DNA of 42,525 nucleotides from positions 1 through 42,525 of the forward strand of contig MGPS01000061.1 of NCBI GenBank assembly GCA_001797495.1, given 5' to 3'. Made by a program: the position numbers and the translations under genes. This DNA comes from Deltaproteobacteria bacterium GWC2_42_11 (GTDB taxonomy: Bacteria; Desulfobacterota; GWC2-55-46; UBA9637; GWC2-42-11). The stretch's first letter is position 1. Each line of letters opens with the position of its first letter. The notes below the pieces were generated by a model. That model was not told the origin of the DNA. It searched no databases and saw only the letters and a list, made by a program, of their open reading frames with translations. Below are positions 9,762 to 18,279 of the stretch, in pieces.

Positions 9762-10745
9762 ATGTCCAGCCAGTCCTTTCTAATCTTTAGTTTAGGCGAA
9801 GAGCATTTTGCAATAGATGCCTCTATTGTTCGGGAGATTATCTGGCTGCCTGAGGTTACTCCAATTGAGGAGGCGCCCGATTATATCGTAGGAGTAATAA
9901 ATCTTCGCGGGAAGATTGCACCTGTTGCGGATTTGAATCTCAGATTTGGCCACCCTCGTAAAAGATACCATATAACAGACAATGTCATTGTAATAGAAAA
10001 GGATGGTTTTATGGCGGGTTTGATAGTGAATGAGACAATTGATGTAATAAATATCCCTGCACAGGATATTGAATTGCCGCCTTCAGAAAAAGAGGCAAAA
10101 CCCCGCGCACATTTTATTAGTGGAGAGGCAAAGGTTGGCGAGGAGATTATTATGGTCATAGACTGCCATGCGATTGCGGAATATTCCGAATTCCCGACTC
10201 TAAATGCTGCATTGGGTTATTTCTGCCCTGAATCTACTCCGGAGGAAAGGGCTATATTTCATAAAAGGGCGGTTAACCTAATAAAGACGGAAATTGAAGA
10301 GGCAGAAGGGTTTGCGTCAATTGCTGTTGTTGTTCTAAATGGAGAATTCTACGGGATTGATTTAAAGGATGTGCGTGAGTTTGCTGACATTAACAACCCT
10401 GCAACAGTTCCATGTTGTCCCTCGCATATCTTCGGAGACATGAATCTGCGGGGAAATATCCTGACCCTTGTCGACATCAGGGGCATGTTGAATATCCCTG
10501 CCGGCGCGCCTAAAAAGGTGGTTGTGGCAGGTTTCAATGAGTTGCAGGCAGGGATAACTGTTGATGATGTGATGGATGTTGTGTATCTGAAACCGTCAGA
10601 TATAACCCCTATCCCCGCAGCCATTGAAGAGGCAAATAAAAGATATATAAAAGGTGAAGCCCCTTATGAAGGAAAGATGCTCACTATAGTTGATTTGCAA
10701 AAGATACTTTCAAGGGAGGATTTAGTGGTGAACGAAGAGGCGTAA
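9762..10745 (+). CDS. cheW: Double-domain CheW coupling protein
   Basis: Adaptor that links chemoreceptors to CheA. With the start at ATG 9762 (MSSQSFLIFSLGEEHFAID, preceded by GGAGAAG) it has 327 residues with two CheW domains: 1-145 (VREIIWLPEVTPIEEAPDYIVGVINLRGKIAPVADL-type core) and about 185-320 (FASIAVVVLNGEFYGIDLKDVREF, DMNLRGNILTLVDIRG). An in-frame start at 9633 would add 43 residues encoded by the hairpin repeat and was rejected. Tandem CheW proteins can bridge two receptor or kinase partners; that is inference here. Confidence 0.92.
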   Translation: MSSQSFLIFSLGEEHFAIDASIVREIIWLPEVTPIEEAPDYIVGVINLRGKIAPVADLNLRFGHPRKRYHITDNVIVIEKDGFMAGLIVNETIDVINIPAQDIELPPSEKEAKPRAHFISGEAKVGEEIIMVIDCHAIAEYSEFPTLNAALGYFCPESTPEERAIFHKRAVNLIKTEIEEAEGFASIAVVVLNGEFYGIDLKDVREFADINNPATVPCCPSHIFGDMNLRGNILTLVDIRGMLNIPAGAPKKVVVAGFNELQAGITVDDVMDVVYLKPSDITPIPAAIEEANKRYIKGEAPYEGKMLTIVDLQKILSREDLVVNEEA

Positions 10746-10868
10746 CAAATGCGGAATGGCGAATGCGGATTGCGGAGTAGAAGTCGTTTATTTTTAATTC
10801 CGAACTCCGCACTCCGAATTCCGCATTTGGAACACTCCGCATTCCGAGTTCCACATTCAGAATTAAAA
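10746..10868. repeat. 'gcggaattcggaatgcgg' text-like repeat array
   Basis: The spacer is made of degenerate repetitions of words such as GCGGAATGGCGAATGCGG and, on the opposite strand sense, TTCCGAACTCCGCACTCCG. The two halves are complementary, giving a long imperfect hairpin. The same family appears at 9084-9140 and 9228-9245 (inside cheR), 16660-16690 and 17090-17118 (start of cheB). Confidence 0.85.
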
Positions 10869-10882
10869 AAGGGAGGCGCTGT

Positions 10883-11899
10883 ATGAAAAGAAAAAAGAAG
10901 GTTATCCTCATGAATCGCCGCGAGTTTTTATTAAAGACTGCGGCAGGCTGTGCTGCCTTTGGTTTAGGCACACTTGGTTTTCCAGCAATAGTCTTTCCAA
11001 AAACCCAAATGAAGGTAGGATACATCCCTATCCTTGACCATCTTACATTGCCTGTTTCTCATGCAAGGGATAATAACTCATTTAAAAATATTGATATTGA
11101 GCCAAAGTTATTCAAGAGATGGGACGATGTGGCAGGCGCGCTCCAGGCAGGCGCTATTGGTGCTGCATTTCTTTTATCTAATTTTGCAATGGATATATTC
11201 AATAAGGGCGCTGATATAAAGACCATCCTTATAGGACACAGGCATGGTTCGGGGATAGCAGTAAGAAAGGATTCAAAGATAAATTCTCCATCTGACTTAA
11301 GGGGCAAGACAATTGCAACCCCTGCAAGGATTTCTACACATACAGCGCTGCTTGATACATATTTAAGGGGCGGCGGGCTAAGTTTATCAGATGTAACAAC
11401 AACACCTGTTGCGCCGCCTGATATGGTAAAGGCTTTAGAGGCAGGGGGCATAGATGCATTTATTGTTGCAGAGCCGTGGGTTGCAAAGGCTGTGATTGAA
11501 AGGACGGGAAGGCTGCTCATTCTATCAAAGGATATAGCCCCAAATCATATATGCTGTATTGTGGTTGTCAGAAATGACGTTCTAAAAACAAATTCAGAAG
11601 GCATTCAGGAGTGGATAGATAGTTTGATAAAGAGCGGCAGGTTCATTGAAAAAGATAAGGTTGATAACCGTTCAAGGAATGTTGCTCCGATAGCAAGTAA
11701 ATATATGGGGCATAGTGAGACAGTGGTTACAGAGGCGCTGCAAAATCCGAATGACAGGATTACATACAGCGACCTAAACCCAAGAAAAGCAGATTATCAG
11801 ACAATACTTAATATGTCCCTCAGGGCAAAGTTAATGACAAATGTTGATTTGAATAGTTTTATAGATAGCAGTTTCTATCAGGGTTCACGGCAAAAATAA
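10883..11899 (+). CDS. Tat-exported ABC-type substrate-binding protein (NrtA/SsuA/TauA-like)
   Basis: A 338-residue periplasmic solute-binding protein with a twin-arginine signal: NRREFLLKTAAG at residues 11-22 followed by a hydrophobic stretch to about 35. The mature part has the nitrate/sulfonate/taurine-binding fold signatures: MKVGYIPILDHLTLPVSHA, the GALQAGAIGAAFLL region, DLRGKTIATP, and VAPPDMVKALEAGGIDAFIVAEPW. The start at 10883 has GGGAGG six bases upstream; ATG 10910 is a possible alternative. No permease or ATPase gene is near, and it sits between cheW and an MCP gene, so it may serve as a sensory ligand carrier. The ligand is unknown. Confidence 0.85.
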   Translation: MKRKKKVILMNRREFLLKTAAGCAAFGLGTLGFPAIVFPKTQMKVGYIPILDHLTLPVSHARDNNSFKNIDIEPKLFKRWDDVAGALQAGAIGAAFLLSNFAMDIFNKGADIKTILIGHRHGSGIAVRKDSKINSPSDLRGKTIATPARISTHTALLDTYLRGGGLSLSDVTTTPVAPPDMVKALEAGGIDAFIVAEPWVAKAVIERTGRLLILSKDIAPNHICCIVVVRNDVLKTNSEGIQEWIDSLIKSGRFIEKDKVDNRSRNVAPIASKYMGHSETVVTEALQNPNDRITYSDLNPRKADYQTILNMSLRAKLMTNVDLNSFIDSSFYQGSRQK

Positions 11900-11947
11900 T
11901 GGTATGCAACCTTCTTGCATTGTGTGAGAGGGGAATTTTAACGAATA

Positions 11948-11987
11948 GAGGAGCAACGCAGGTATGCGAAGTTATGACACTCTGTAT
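11948..11987. repeat. Partial copy of the 126-bp inverted-repeat element at 39607-39732
   Basis: Twenty-four bases at 11955-11978 are identical to 39700-39723, the right end of the element upstream of the UbiC-like gene, and the match continues imperfectly to the terminal GACACTCTGTAT. Only the right end is present here. It lies directly before the Shine-Dalgarno of the MCP gene and opens a false upstream extension of that frame. Confidence 0.85.
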
Positions 11988-12002
11988 CAACAAGGAGGCT
12001 AT

Positions 12003-13472
12003 ATGACATGGTTTAACAGATTAACGATTGGGAAAAAACTGCAAATCTATGCCCTTTTTGTCTCGCTTATATTCACCTTTGGCGGACTCACGGCTCTTTA
12101 TAGTGTTGGAAGGATAAGCGGATATATTGAGCATGCATATAATGATAATATGGTGCCTACAGTGAAGATTAGCGCTATTCTTGATAGGTTGCAGGAGCAT
12201 CGCCTATTGACGAGGAGACATATATATTCAAGCGATGTGGAAGAGATGAAAAAAACACGGGATGAGATGGAAAAGATACATTCAGAGATTATTCCCCTTG
12301 TAGAGGCAAAGGATAAGTATCGTCTGTCAGATGAAGAGGAGAAGGTATTTGCAATATTTGCAAATAATCTAAAGCCTTTGTTTGACAGTTACCATGAGAT
12401 ACTTCGTTTAAGCGAAGGCTTTTCAAAGGATGATGCCAGTTATAAGTTTGAGGCAGAAAATCGCCCTATATTTTATAGCGGCAAAGACGCCCTATCAAAA
12501 CTTATAAATATGAAGGAGAATTCAGCAAAGGCTGATTATGAAAAAAGTCTGTCTGTAAAGAAATACGTATGGATAGCAACACTCGTGATTATTTTTGGCG
12601 GGATTGGGATAGTTATAATCTCTTCCGTTTTTATAACTCGTTCTATTTCAGGGGCTATAAAGAGCGCAGTAAATACTGTATCAACATCTTCTGCAGAGAT
12701 AGCCGCAACCGTAACCCAGCATGAGCGTACTGCCACGCAGCAGGCAACCTTGGTAAGCGAAACAACCGTTGCTATGGATGAACTGGACGCATCATCAAGG
12801 CAGACCTCTGAGCAGGCTGCATCTGCATCAACATCTGCGCAAAAGGCTTCAACCGTGATTGAGGATGGCGGCAAGGCTGTCAGGGACGCAGTTGAGTCAA
12901 TGAATTTACTGAAAGACAAGATAGGAGTTGTAGCAGACCAGATTTTAAAACTTGGCGAGCAGACTGCGCAGATAGGCGGCATTGCCAATATTGTCAAAGA
13001 CCTTTCCAGTCAGATAAACATGCTTGGGCTTAATGCAGCAGTTGAGGCAGCAAGGGCAGGTGAGCATGGCAAAGGTTTTGCAGTTGTTGCAAGCGAGGTC
13101 AGGAAACTTGCAATTGAAAGCAAAAAATCCGCTGAGCAGGCAAGCGCTATTGTCAGTGATATTCAGAAGGCAACAAACTCAACAATAATGGCAATAGAGG
13201 CAGGGACAAAGTCCACTGAAGATGTTACAAGGCTTGCCCGGCAGGTTGGCGAGTTGTTTAGCGCACTTTCAGGGATTGCGGGTAGTGTCTATGAAAATGC
13301 GCAGCAGGTACTCCTGAACACAAAGCAGCAGTCGGCGGCGTTCCGTCAGATAGTGGAAGCTATAAACAGCATAAACACTGGCGCAAAAGAGACGGCAGCA
13401 GGCTTAAGCCAGACAAAGACAGGGATACAGAAACTTAATGAAACAGCACATGGGTTAAAAGAGATAGTGTAA
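12003..13472 (+). CDS. Methyl-accepting chemotaxis protein
   Basis: Inner-membrane chemoreceptor. AAGGAGG at 11991-11997 fixes the start at ATG 12003 ([16 protein letters not shown], 489 aa); the frame's earlier start at 11964 lies in repeat DNA. TM1 about 13-34, a periplasmic four-helix-bundle-like sensor about 35-185 ([10 protein letters not shown]), TM2 about 188-213 ([21 protein letters not shown]), then directly a signalling coiled coil. No complete HAMP domain is evident after TM2. The hairpin tip contains [20 protein letters not shown] and [20 protein letters not shown]. There is no C-terminal CheR-tethering pentapeptide (it ends GLKEIV). Two binding-protein genes flank it, which suggests indirect ligand sensing. 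Confidence 0.93.
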   Translation: MTWFNRLTIGKKLQIYALFVSLIFTFGGLTALYSVGRISGYIEHAYNDNMVPTVKISAILDRLQEHRLLTRRHIYSSDVEEMKKTRDEMEKIHSEIIPLVEAKDKYRLSDEEEKVFAIFANNLKPLFDSYHEILRLSEGFSKDDASYKFEAENRPIFYSGKDALSKLINMKENSAKADYEKSLSVKKYVWIATLVIIFGGIGIVIISSVFITRSISGAIKSAVNTVSTSSAEIAATVTQHERTATQQATLVSETTVAMDELDASSRQTSEQAASASTSAQKASTVIEDGGKAVRDAVESMNLLKDKIGVVADQILKLGEQTAQIGGIANIVKDLSSQINMLGLNAAVEAARAGEHGKGFAVVASEVRKLAIESKKSAEQASAIVSDIQKATNSTIMAIEAGTKSTEDVTRLARQVGELFSALSGIAGSVYENAQQVLLNTKQQSAAFRQIVEAINSINTGAKETAAGLSQTKTGIQKLNETAHGLKEIV

Positions 13473-13524
13473 TGGAATTTGGATTTGAAAATCCAAAATC
13501 GGCAATCCAAAATCCAAAATATAA
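13473..13524. repeat. 'aatccaaaatcc' text-like repeat
   Basis: ATTTGGATTTGAAAATCCAAAAT followed by two more CAATCCAAAATCC words forms a small imperfect hairpin between the MCP gene and the next binding-protein gene. The family recurs inside cheR (9180-9215), inside cheA (14938-14970) and at the start of the REC-PAS gene (18289-18335). Confidence 0.8.
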
Positions 13525-13540
13525 AAAGGGGGTGTAAATC

Positions 13541-14359
13541 ATGAGAAGGCAAAAGGTAGTATTGTTTTTAAGCGGTTTGGTTATACTGACAGCGGTATTA
13601 ATCCTGCCGCAAGGACTTTTTGCACAGGAGCTTTCTTACGATGGCGGGTCTGAACTCGGTGTCTGGGTCATGCCTGAGGCAGCAAAGATATTTGAGGCAA
13701 AGACAGGGAAAAAATTCAAGAGCATCAGTTATGTCCTTGGTTCAGGCAAGGGACTGGAGGCAGCTATGGAGGGTAATATACCTATGGCAGGCGTATCCCG
13801 TGTCCTGACTGCAGAGGAAAAAAAGAAGGTCTACTCTCAGATTGTAGGGTATGACGCCATAGCTATTTATGTAAATGCAAAAAATCCTGTAACAAATCTT
13901 TCCAAAGAACAGCTTAAGGCAATTTATAAAGGAAAGATTACCAACTGGAAAGAGGTGGGTGGAAAGGACGCAAAGATTATACCCGTAACAGAGGCACTGT
14001 TGGATAAAGGAGCGACCCTTAGGGCATTTCAGGATACTGTGTTAGATTCTACTGAGTTTGGACCAACAATAAAAGAAGTAGATAGGTCCCACAATGCGGC
14101 AAAATATGTGGGTGCTTATGAGGATGCAATAGGTTATGCCTCTATCGCATTTAAAAACCCAAAGATAAGACCTATCTCCTTTAACAATATTAAGTTGTCA
14201 GATGAGAATGTTAGAAATTGGAAGTATACGCTGTCCAGACCTTTGAACCTTGTAACAAAGGAACAGCCGACAGGGGATTTAAAAAAATTCTTTGAATTTA
14301 TCCTCTCTCCTGAGGGACAGGCGATTGTGAGTAAACATTTTATCCCTGTGAAACCATGA
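13541..14359 (+). CDS. Phosphate-type (PstS-like) periplasmic binding protein
   Basis: 272 residues with a classic signal peptide (hydrophobic 8-24, likely cleaved after GLFA-Q at about 29). The mature part shows the PBP-like family-2 pattern: NLSKEQLKAIYKGKITNWKEVGG (about 114-136), GSGKGLEAAMEGNIPMAGVSR near the N-terminus, EDAIGYASIAF, and a C-terminal RPLNLVTKE...FFEFILSPEGQAIV. The K-I-T-N-W motif is typical of phosphate-binding-like proteins, but the usual ligand loops are altered, so the ligand is uncertain. The Shine-Dalgarno GGGGG lies ahead of the ATG. It is flanked by MCP and cheA genes with no transporter genes, pointing to a sensory role. Confidence 0.85.
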   Translation: MRRQKVVLFLSGLVILTAVLILPQGLFAQELSYDGGSELGVWVMPEAAKIFEAKTGKKFKSISYVLGSGKGLEAAMEGNIPMAGVSRVLTAEEKKKVYSQIVGYDAIAIYVNAKNPVTNLSKEQLKAIYKGKITNWKEVGGKDAKIIPVTEALLDKGATLRAFQDTVLDSTEFGPTIKEVDRSHNAAKYVGAYEDAIGYASIAFKNPKIRPISFNNIKLSDENVRNWKYTLSRPLNLVTKEQPTGDLKKFFEFILSPEGQAIVSKHFIPVKP

Positions 14360-14410
14360 AAATCATAGAGATGCTATAGTGAAGGTAAAAAATATCTTCA
14401 CATTATTGGT

Positions 14411-14463
14411 AGTCGCAACCTTTATGGTTGCGTTTATACGCAGACATGAAGCCTGCGGCTGCC
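14411..14463. repeat. Hairpin repeat, copy 2
   Basis: CGCAACC (14414-14420) pairs with GGTTGCG (14426-14432), a compensated variant of copy 1 (CGCACCC/GGGTGCG), followed by the conserved GAAGCCTGCGGCTGCC end. Paired changes in both arms show that the stem is maintained. The remainder of 14360-14583 shows no gene; 14521-14583 has a loose 'ttaggagtaataag / ttacttgttact' repeat. Confidence 0.8.
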
Positions 14464-14583
14464 AAAATTGGGATTTTCAGATGATGATTATAGGATTGCA
14501 AAAGTCTTTAAGAAAGTGATAGGTGAACAGTTAGGAGTAATAAGTAAAAAGGTTTTAACTTGTTACTTGTTACTGGTGTTAAA

Positions 14584-16659
14584 ATGATTGAGGACAAAGA
14601 ATTCAGAGACCTTTTCAAGATTGAGAGCAGCGAGCATATCCAGAAGATTGAGGATGGATTGCTGCGCCTCGAGAAAGAGCCTGACAACCAGCCAGTGCTT
14701 GAGGAGGTATTCCGCGAGGCTCATAGTCTAAAAGGCGCTGCGAGGATGCTTGGGCTAGCAGATATAGAGAACATATCTCACAGGATAGAGGACATTTTCG
14801 GGGCTGTGAGAAAAGGTGAAATCTCTTTAACACCTGATGTCGCTGCCAAGATTTATATTGCTCTGGATGCCGTAAAAAAACTTGCAAATGAGGCAATTAC
14901 AGGCGCGCCGGCAGGGGTGGATGCTGCAAAAATTGATGAATCCCAAATTCCGAAATCCAAAATTGAAGACGGATCTTTTAAAATTGAAACAATCCGTGTT
15001 GACACAAAGAAACTGGATGAATTGATGACGCAGGTCGGTGAATTGAATATAGCAAAGATGAGGATTATAAATCGTCCTTTTGAGATAGATGAAATTATCA
15101 ACCTCTGGCATGAGTTAAAGAGACAGCAGTTGTCAGGTAAAAAGAGTATGGAACTTTTTGAAAGGATTGGGGTATTGCTTGGCAAGTTAAAGAACGATGC
15201 CGCTGAGGACGGTTCAAAACTTGAATTTGTTTCAGATAGATTAACGGACGAGGCTGGCGCCATAAGACTGCTGCCGCTTTCAACAATATTCAATCTCTTT
15301 CCAAGGGTGGTAAGGGATATGGCGAAGGAGCGGTCAAAAGAGGTTGAATTCATTATTGAGGGTGGAGATGTAACAGCAGACAAAAGGATAATAGAAGAAA
15401 TGAAAGACCCTGTTATGCACATGATAAGGAATGCAATTGACCACGGCATAGAAACACCCGAAGAACGGCAGAAAAATGGAAAACCCCGCACCGGCGCTAT
15501 GCTGCTCAAGGCATATCAGACCACATCTAATATTGTTCTTGAGATAAAGGATGACGGCAGGGGGCTGGATATAGAGACAATCAAACAAACTGCCCTCAAA
15601 AAAAAGATTTGCAGTAAAGAAGGGCTTTTTGCAATGACGCCCGCGCAGATTCAGTCCCTTATATTTATTTCAGGGTTTTCAACAAGTTCGTTTGTGACAG
15701 AGATGTCCGGAAGAGGTGTTGGACTTGATGTTGTGCGGACTAATATAGAAAAACTTAAAGGAACTGTTCAGATTGAATCTACGCATGGCAAGGGCGCTGT
15801 ATTCAGGGTAAATCTGCCTATCACACTGGCAACTGTCCGTGTTCTTATCGCAAAGGCGGATAAGATGAAATATGCCATCCCTGTTGAGCATGTTCAGACC
15901 TCCCGATTTGTAAATCAAAATGAGATATTTACAATTGAGGGTAAAAAGACAGTCATCCTTGATAAACAGCCTGTGTCAGTGGCAAGACTTGCAGATCTTT
16001 TGGAGATACGTGATGCGCAAGACGCACGACAGATGACGCACGACGCATTTCCCTGCATCTTCATGTCCATTGGCAATGAAAAACTTGGTCTTCTTATTGA
16101 CGAACTCCTTGATGAGCAGGAGATAGTTTTAAAGCCTCAGAGTTTAATGCTTAAACGTGTGAGAAATGTGTCAGGCGCTGCGATTTTAGGGACTGGAGAG
16201 GTCTGCATGATTTTAAATCCCCAGGATTTAATAAAATCTGTGAGGAAAAAGGAGAAGCCGATTATTGCCGAGAGACCTGTTGAAGAGGCAAAGAGGAAAA
16301 AGATGATACTCCTTGCAGAGGACAGCATTGTAACAAGGGCGCAGGAAAAACGGATATTAGAAGGCGCGGGGTATGAGGTTGTTGCAGCAGTGGATGGAAT
16401 GGATGCGTGGAATAAACTTGGGGCGCAACAATTTGATGCAGTTGTCTCCGATATCCTAATGCCGACCATGGATGGCTTGACACTCACAGCAAAGATTAGA
16501 CAGGACAAGAGGTATAAGGAGATGCCCGTAATTCTTGTAACAACACTTGCATCAGATGAGGACAGGAAAAAAGGGCTTGAGGCAGGGGCAAATGCATACA
16601 TTGCAAAACCTGCGTTTGACCAGCAGGCGCTGTTGGAGACATTGAAAAGACTCATTTGA
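14584..16659 (+). CDS. cheA: CheA chemotaxis histidine kinase with C-terminal receiver
   Basis: Core kinase of the chemosensory array. From ATG 14584 (a TTG at 14560 is possible but lies in repeat-like DNA) the protein has 691 residues. Order: Hpt domain 1-105 with phosphorylatable H47 in REAHSLKGAA; linker; dimerisation region about 137-240; HATPase about 245-415 with the N-box HMIRNAIDHGIE, DDGRGLD and GRGVGLDVV; CheW-like domain about 415-550; receiver 572-691 with acceptor D623 (SDILMP) and K in YIAKP. No P2 domain is seen. The linker at 118-133 and the segment at about 477-492 (DAQDARQMTHDAF) are encoded by repeat-family DNA. Confidence 0.94.
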   Translation: MIEDKEFRDLFKIESSEHIQKIEDGLLRLEKEPDNQPVLEEVFREAHSLKGAARMLGLADIENISHRIEDIFGAVRKGEISLTPDVAAKIYIALDAVKKLANEAITGAPAGVDAAKIDESQIPKSKIEDGSFKIETIRVDTKKLDELMTQVGELNIAKMRIINRPFEIDEIINLWHELKRQQLSGKKSMELFERIGVLLGKLKNDAAEDGSKLEFVSDRLTDEAGAIRLLPLSTIFNLFPRVVRDMAKERSKEVEFIIEGGDVTADKRIIEEMKDPVMHMIRNAIDHGIETPEERQKNGKPRTGAMLLKAYQTTSNIVLEIKDDGRGLDIETIKQTALKKKICSKEGLFAMTPAQIQSLIFISGFSTSSFVTEMSGRGVGLDVVRTNIEKLKGTVQIESTHGKGAVFRVNLPITLATVRVLIAKADKMKYAIPVEHVQTSRFVNQNEIFTIEGKKTVILDKQPVSVARLADLLEIRDAQDARQMTHDAFPCIFMSIGNEKLGLLIDELLDEQEIVLKPQSLMLKRVRNVSGAAILGTGEVCMILNPQDLIKSVRKKEKPIIAERPVEEAKRKKMILLAEDSIVTRAQEKRILEGAGYEVVAAVDGMDAWNKLGAQQFDAVVSDILMPTMDGLTLTAKIRQDKRYKEMPVILVTTLASDEDRKKGLEAGANAYIAKPAFDQQALLETLKRLI

Positions 16660-16690
16660 ATGCGGAGTGCGGAATTCGGAATGCGGAATG
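16660..16690. repeat. 'gcggaattcggaatgcgg' repeat, short copy
   Basis: Just after the cheA stop, 16660-16690 is made of ATGCGGAGTGCGGAATTCGG and a further ATGCGGAATG. It belongs to the family that fills 10746-10868. Confidence 0.75.
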
Positions 16691-16724
16691 AAAAAACATC
16701 TGAATGCAGGATACGAGGAGTAAT

Positions 16725-17084
16725 GTGAAAGAGAATAATCTGAGGAAGAGGACAAAAGAATTCGCCAAACGGATAATAGAGCTATGCAGGGTACTTCCTG
16801 ATAATAGAGAAGGAAGATTAATAGGCAATCAGATATTCAGGTCAGGAACCTCTGTTGCAGCTAACTATAGGGCGGCATGTCGTGCGCGGTCGGGTGCAGA
16901 CTTTATATCAAAAATGGGCATTATAGAAGAAGAGGCGGATGAAACACAATTTTGGCTGGAGATGATAAAAGAGATGAATATTATAGTAGACAAGCCCCTG
17001 CTTGATTCATTGATAAAAGAAAGCGACGAGCTTGTTGCCATTGTAATCACATCAATCAAGATAGCGAGAGGCAGCAAAAAATGA
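16725..17084 (+). CDS. Four-helix-bundle protein, S23/IVP family (TIGR02436-like)
   Basis: 119 residues when started at GTG 16725, which has CGAGGAG five bases ahead; an ATG at 16704 adds seven residues without a ribosome-binding site. The sequence LRKRTKEFAKRIIELCRVL, then QIFRSGTSVAANYRAACRAR, then FISKMGIIEEEADETQFWLEMI is the typical four-helix-bundle pattern (RSGTSVAANYREA.RA.S..DF..K). The family is found in 23S rRNA intervening sequences and as accessory proteins of retroelements, and its cellular role is not settled. It overlaps cheB by ATGA, so it is translated with the chemotaxis genes. Confidence 0.9.
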   Translation: MKENNLRKRTKEFAKRIIELCRVLPDNREGRLIGNQIFRSGTSVAANYRAACRARSGADFISKMGIIEEEADETQFWLEMIKEMNIIVDKPLLDSLIKESDELVAIVITSIKIARGSKK

Positions 17085-18166
17085 ATAATTCCGCACTCCG
17101 CACTCCGAATTCCGCATTAATAAAGGTTCTTCTTGTTGACGATTCTCCTATTGCCATTACGATGCTCAAGAGGATGCTTTCTCTTTCTCCTGATATTGAA
17201 GTGGTTGGGACAGCATGTAATGGGAAAGAGGCGCTGGAGATGATACCAAAATTAGACCCCCATGTTATTTGTGCGGACATCCATATGCCTGTGATGGACG
17301 GGATTAAGTTCACAAAAGAGGTTATGGCAAGACATCCAATGCCGATTTTGGTTATAAGCGTATCTGTAAAAAAGGATAAACCTTCTTCTAATGTATTTAA
17401 CATGCTTGCCGCAGGCGCCATTGATATATCTCCAAAGCCCCACGCAGGAACAGATGCAGAGATTCAGGAGTCTGCTGTGGAACTGGCAAGAAAGGTAAGA
17501 ATACTTTCAGGGGTAAAGATTATACGGAGGGTCAAGCCGAGTACAGAGTTAAAAAAAGAAATCCACCTTGCTCCCTCTACAGCAAAGGGAAGATTAGGTG
17601 ATTTAAAGCCAAAGATTATCGTCATCGGCGCCTCAACAGGCGGACCTGTTGCGCTTCAGGAGGTGCTCCGTAAACTGCCTGAAGATTTTTCATTGCCTGT
17701 TGTATGTGTCCAGCATATAAGTGAAGGATTTTTGAATGGTCTTGTGGAATGGCTTTCATCTCAATGCAAAATGAAAGTAGAAATTGCAAGAACAGGGGAA
17801 TCTCCGTTAACGGGGACGATATATTTCCCTGAAGAGGGCAGGCATCTAATGTTTGACAAAGAAGGCAGATTTGTCTCTGCTGAAGATATGCCCTATGAAG
17901 GGCATAGACCATCCATAACAGTAACGTTTCGCTCTGCTGTTTGTTATTATGGCAATGCAGTTTTAGGTGTTCTTCTAACAGGCATGGGAAGGGATGGTGC
18001 AGAGGGTATGCTTGCAGTTAAAGAGGCAGGTGGGATTACAATAGCCCAGGATAAAGAAACAAGCATAGTATTCGGAATGCCAAAACAGGCAATAGATTTA
18101 GGCGCTGCAAAATATATTGCTTCACCAGATGAGATTGGGGAAATGCTGATGCAAATAAGATTGTAG
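17081..18166 (+). CDS. cheB: CheB chemoreceptor methylesterase/glutamine deamidase
   Basis: Removes methyl groups added by CheR when activated by CheA. 361 residues: receiver domain about 15-130 with acceptor D66 (CADIHMPVMDG), linker, and CheB esterase domain 177-361 with the Ser-His-Asp triad S185 (GASTGGP), H212 (VQHISEGF) and D305 (GMGRDGAEG). The first 13 residues (MNNSALRTPNSAL) are encoded by a 'ccgcactccgaattccgc' repeat; family-like sequence begins at IKVLLVDDSP. The start overlaps the upstream stop (ATGA) and no later ATG precedes the receiver core, so the repeat appears to be translated. Confidence 0.95.
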   Translation: MNNSALRTPNSALIKVLLVDDSPIAITMLKRMLSLSPDIEVVGTACNGKEALEMIPKLDPHVICADIHMPVMDGIKFTKEVMARHPMPILVISVSVKKDKPSSNVFNMLAAGAIDISPKPHAGTDAEIQESAVELARKVRILSGVKIIRRVKPSTELKKEIHLAPSTAKGRLGDLKPKIIVIGASTGGPVALQEVLRKLPEDFSLPVVCVQHISEGFLNGLVEWLSSQCKMKVEIARTGESPLTGTIYFPEEGRHLMFDKEGRFVSAEDMPYEGHRPSITVTFRSAVCYYGNAVLGVLLTGMGRDGAEGMLAVKEAGGITIAQDKETSIVFGMPKQAIDLGAAKYIASPDEIGEMLMQIRL

Positions 18167-18243
18167 CCGCACCCTTTATGGGTGCGTATATCGCAGGCGT
18201 AAAGCCCCTGATAAAAGCATTCAGGGGCAAGCACTGCGGTTGC
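18164..18243. repeat. Hairpin repeat, copy 3, interrupted by a second hairpin
   Basis: CGCACCC (18168-18174) pairs with GGGTGCG (18180-18186) as in copy 1. The second stem of the repeat (GCAGGC...AAGCC) is split by an inserted hairpin CCCTGA/TCAGGGG (about 18207-18228), after which the conserved GCGGTTGCC end resumes. It begins at the cheB stop codon. Confidence 0.8.
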
Positions 18244-18279
18244 CAATTACATACGAAATACGAGTCAAAGGAGGCTGCC

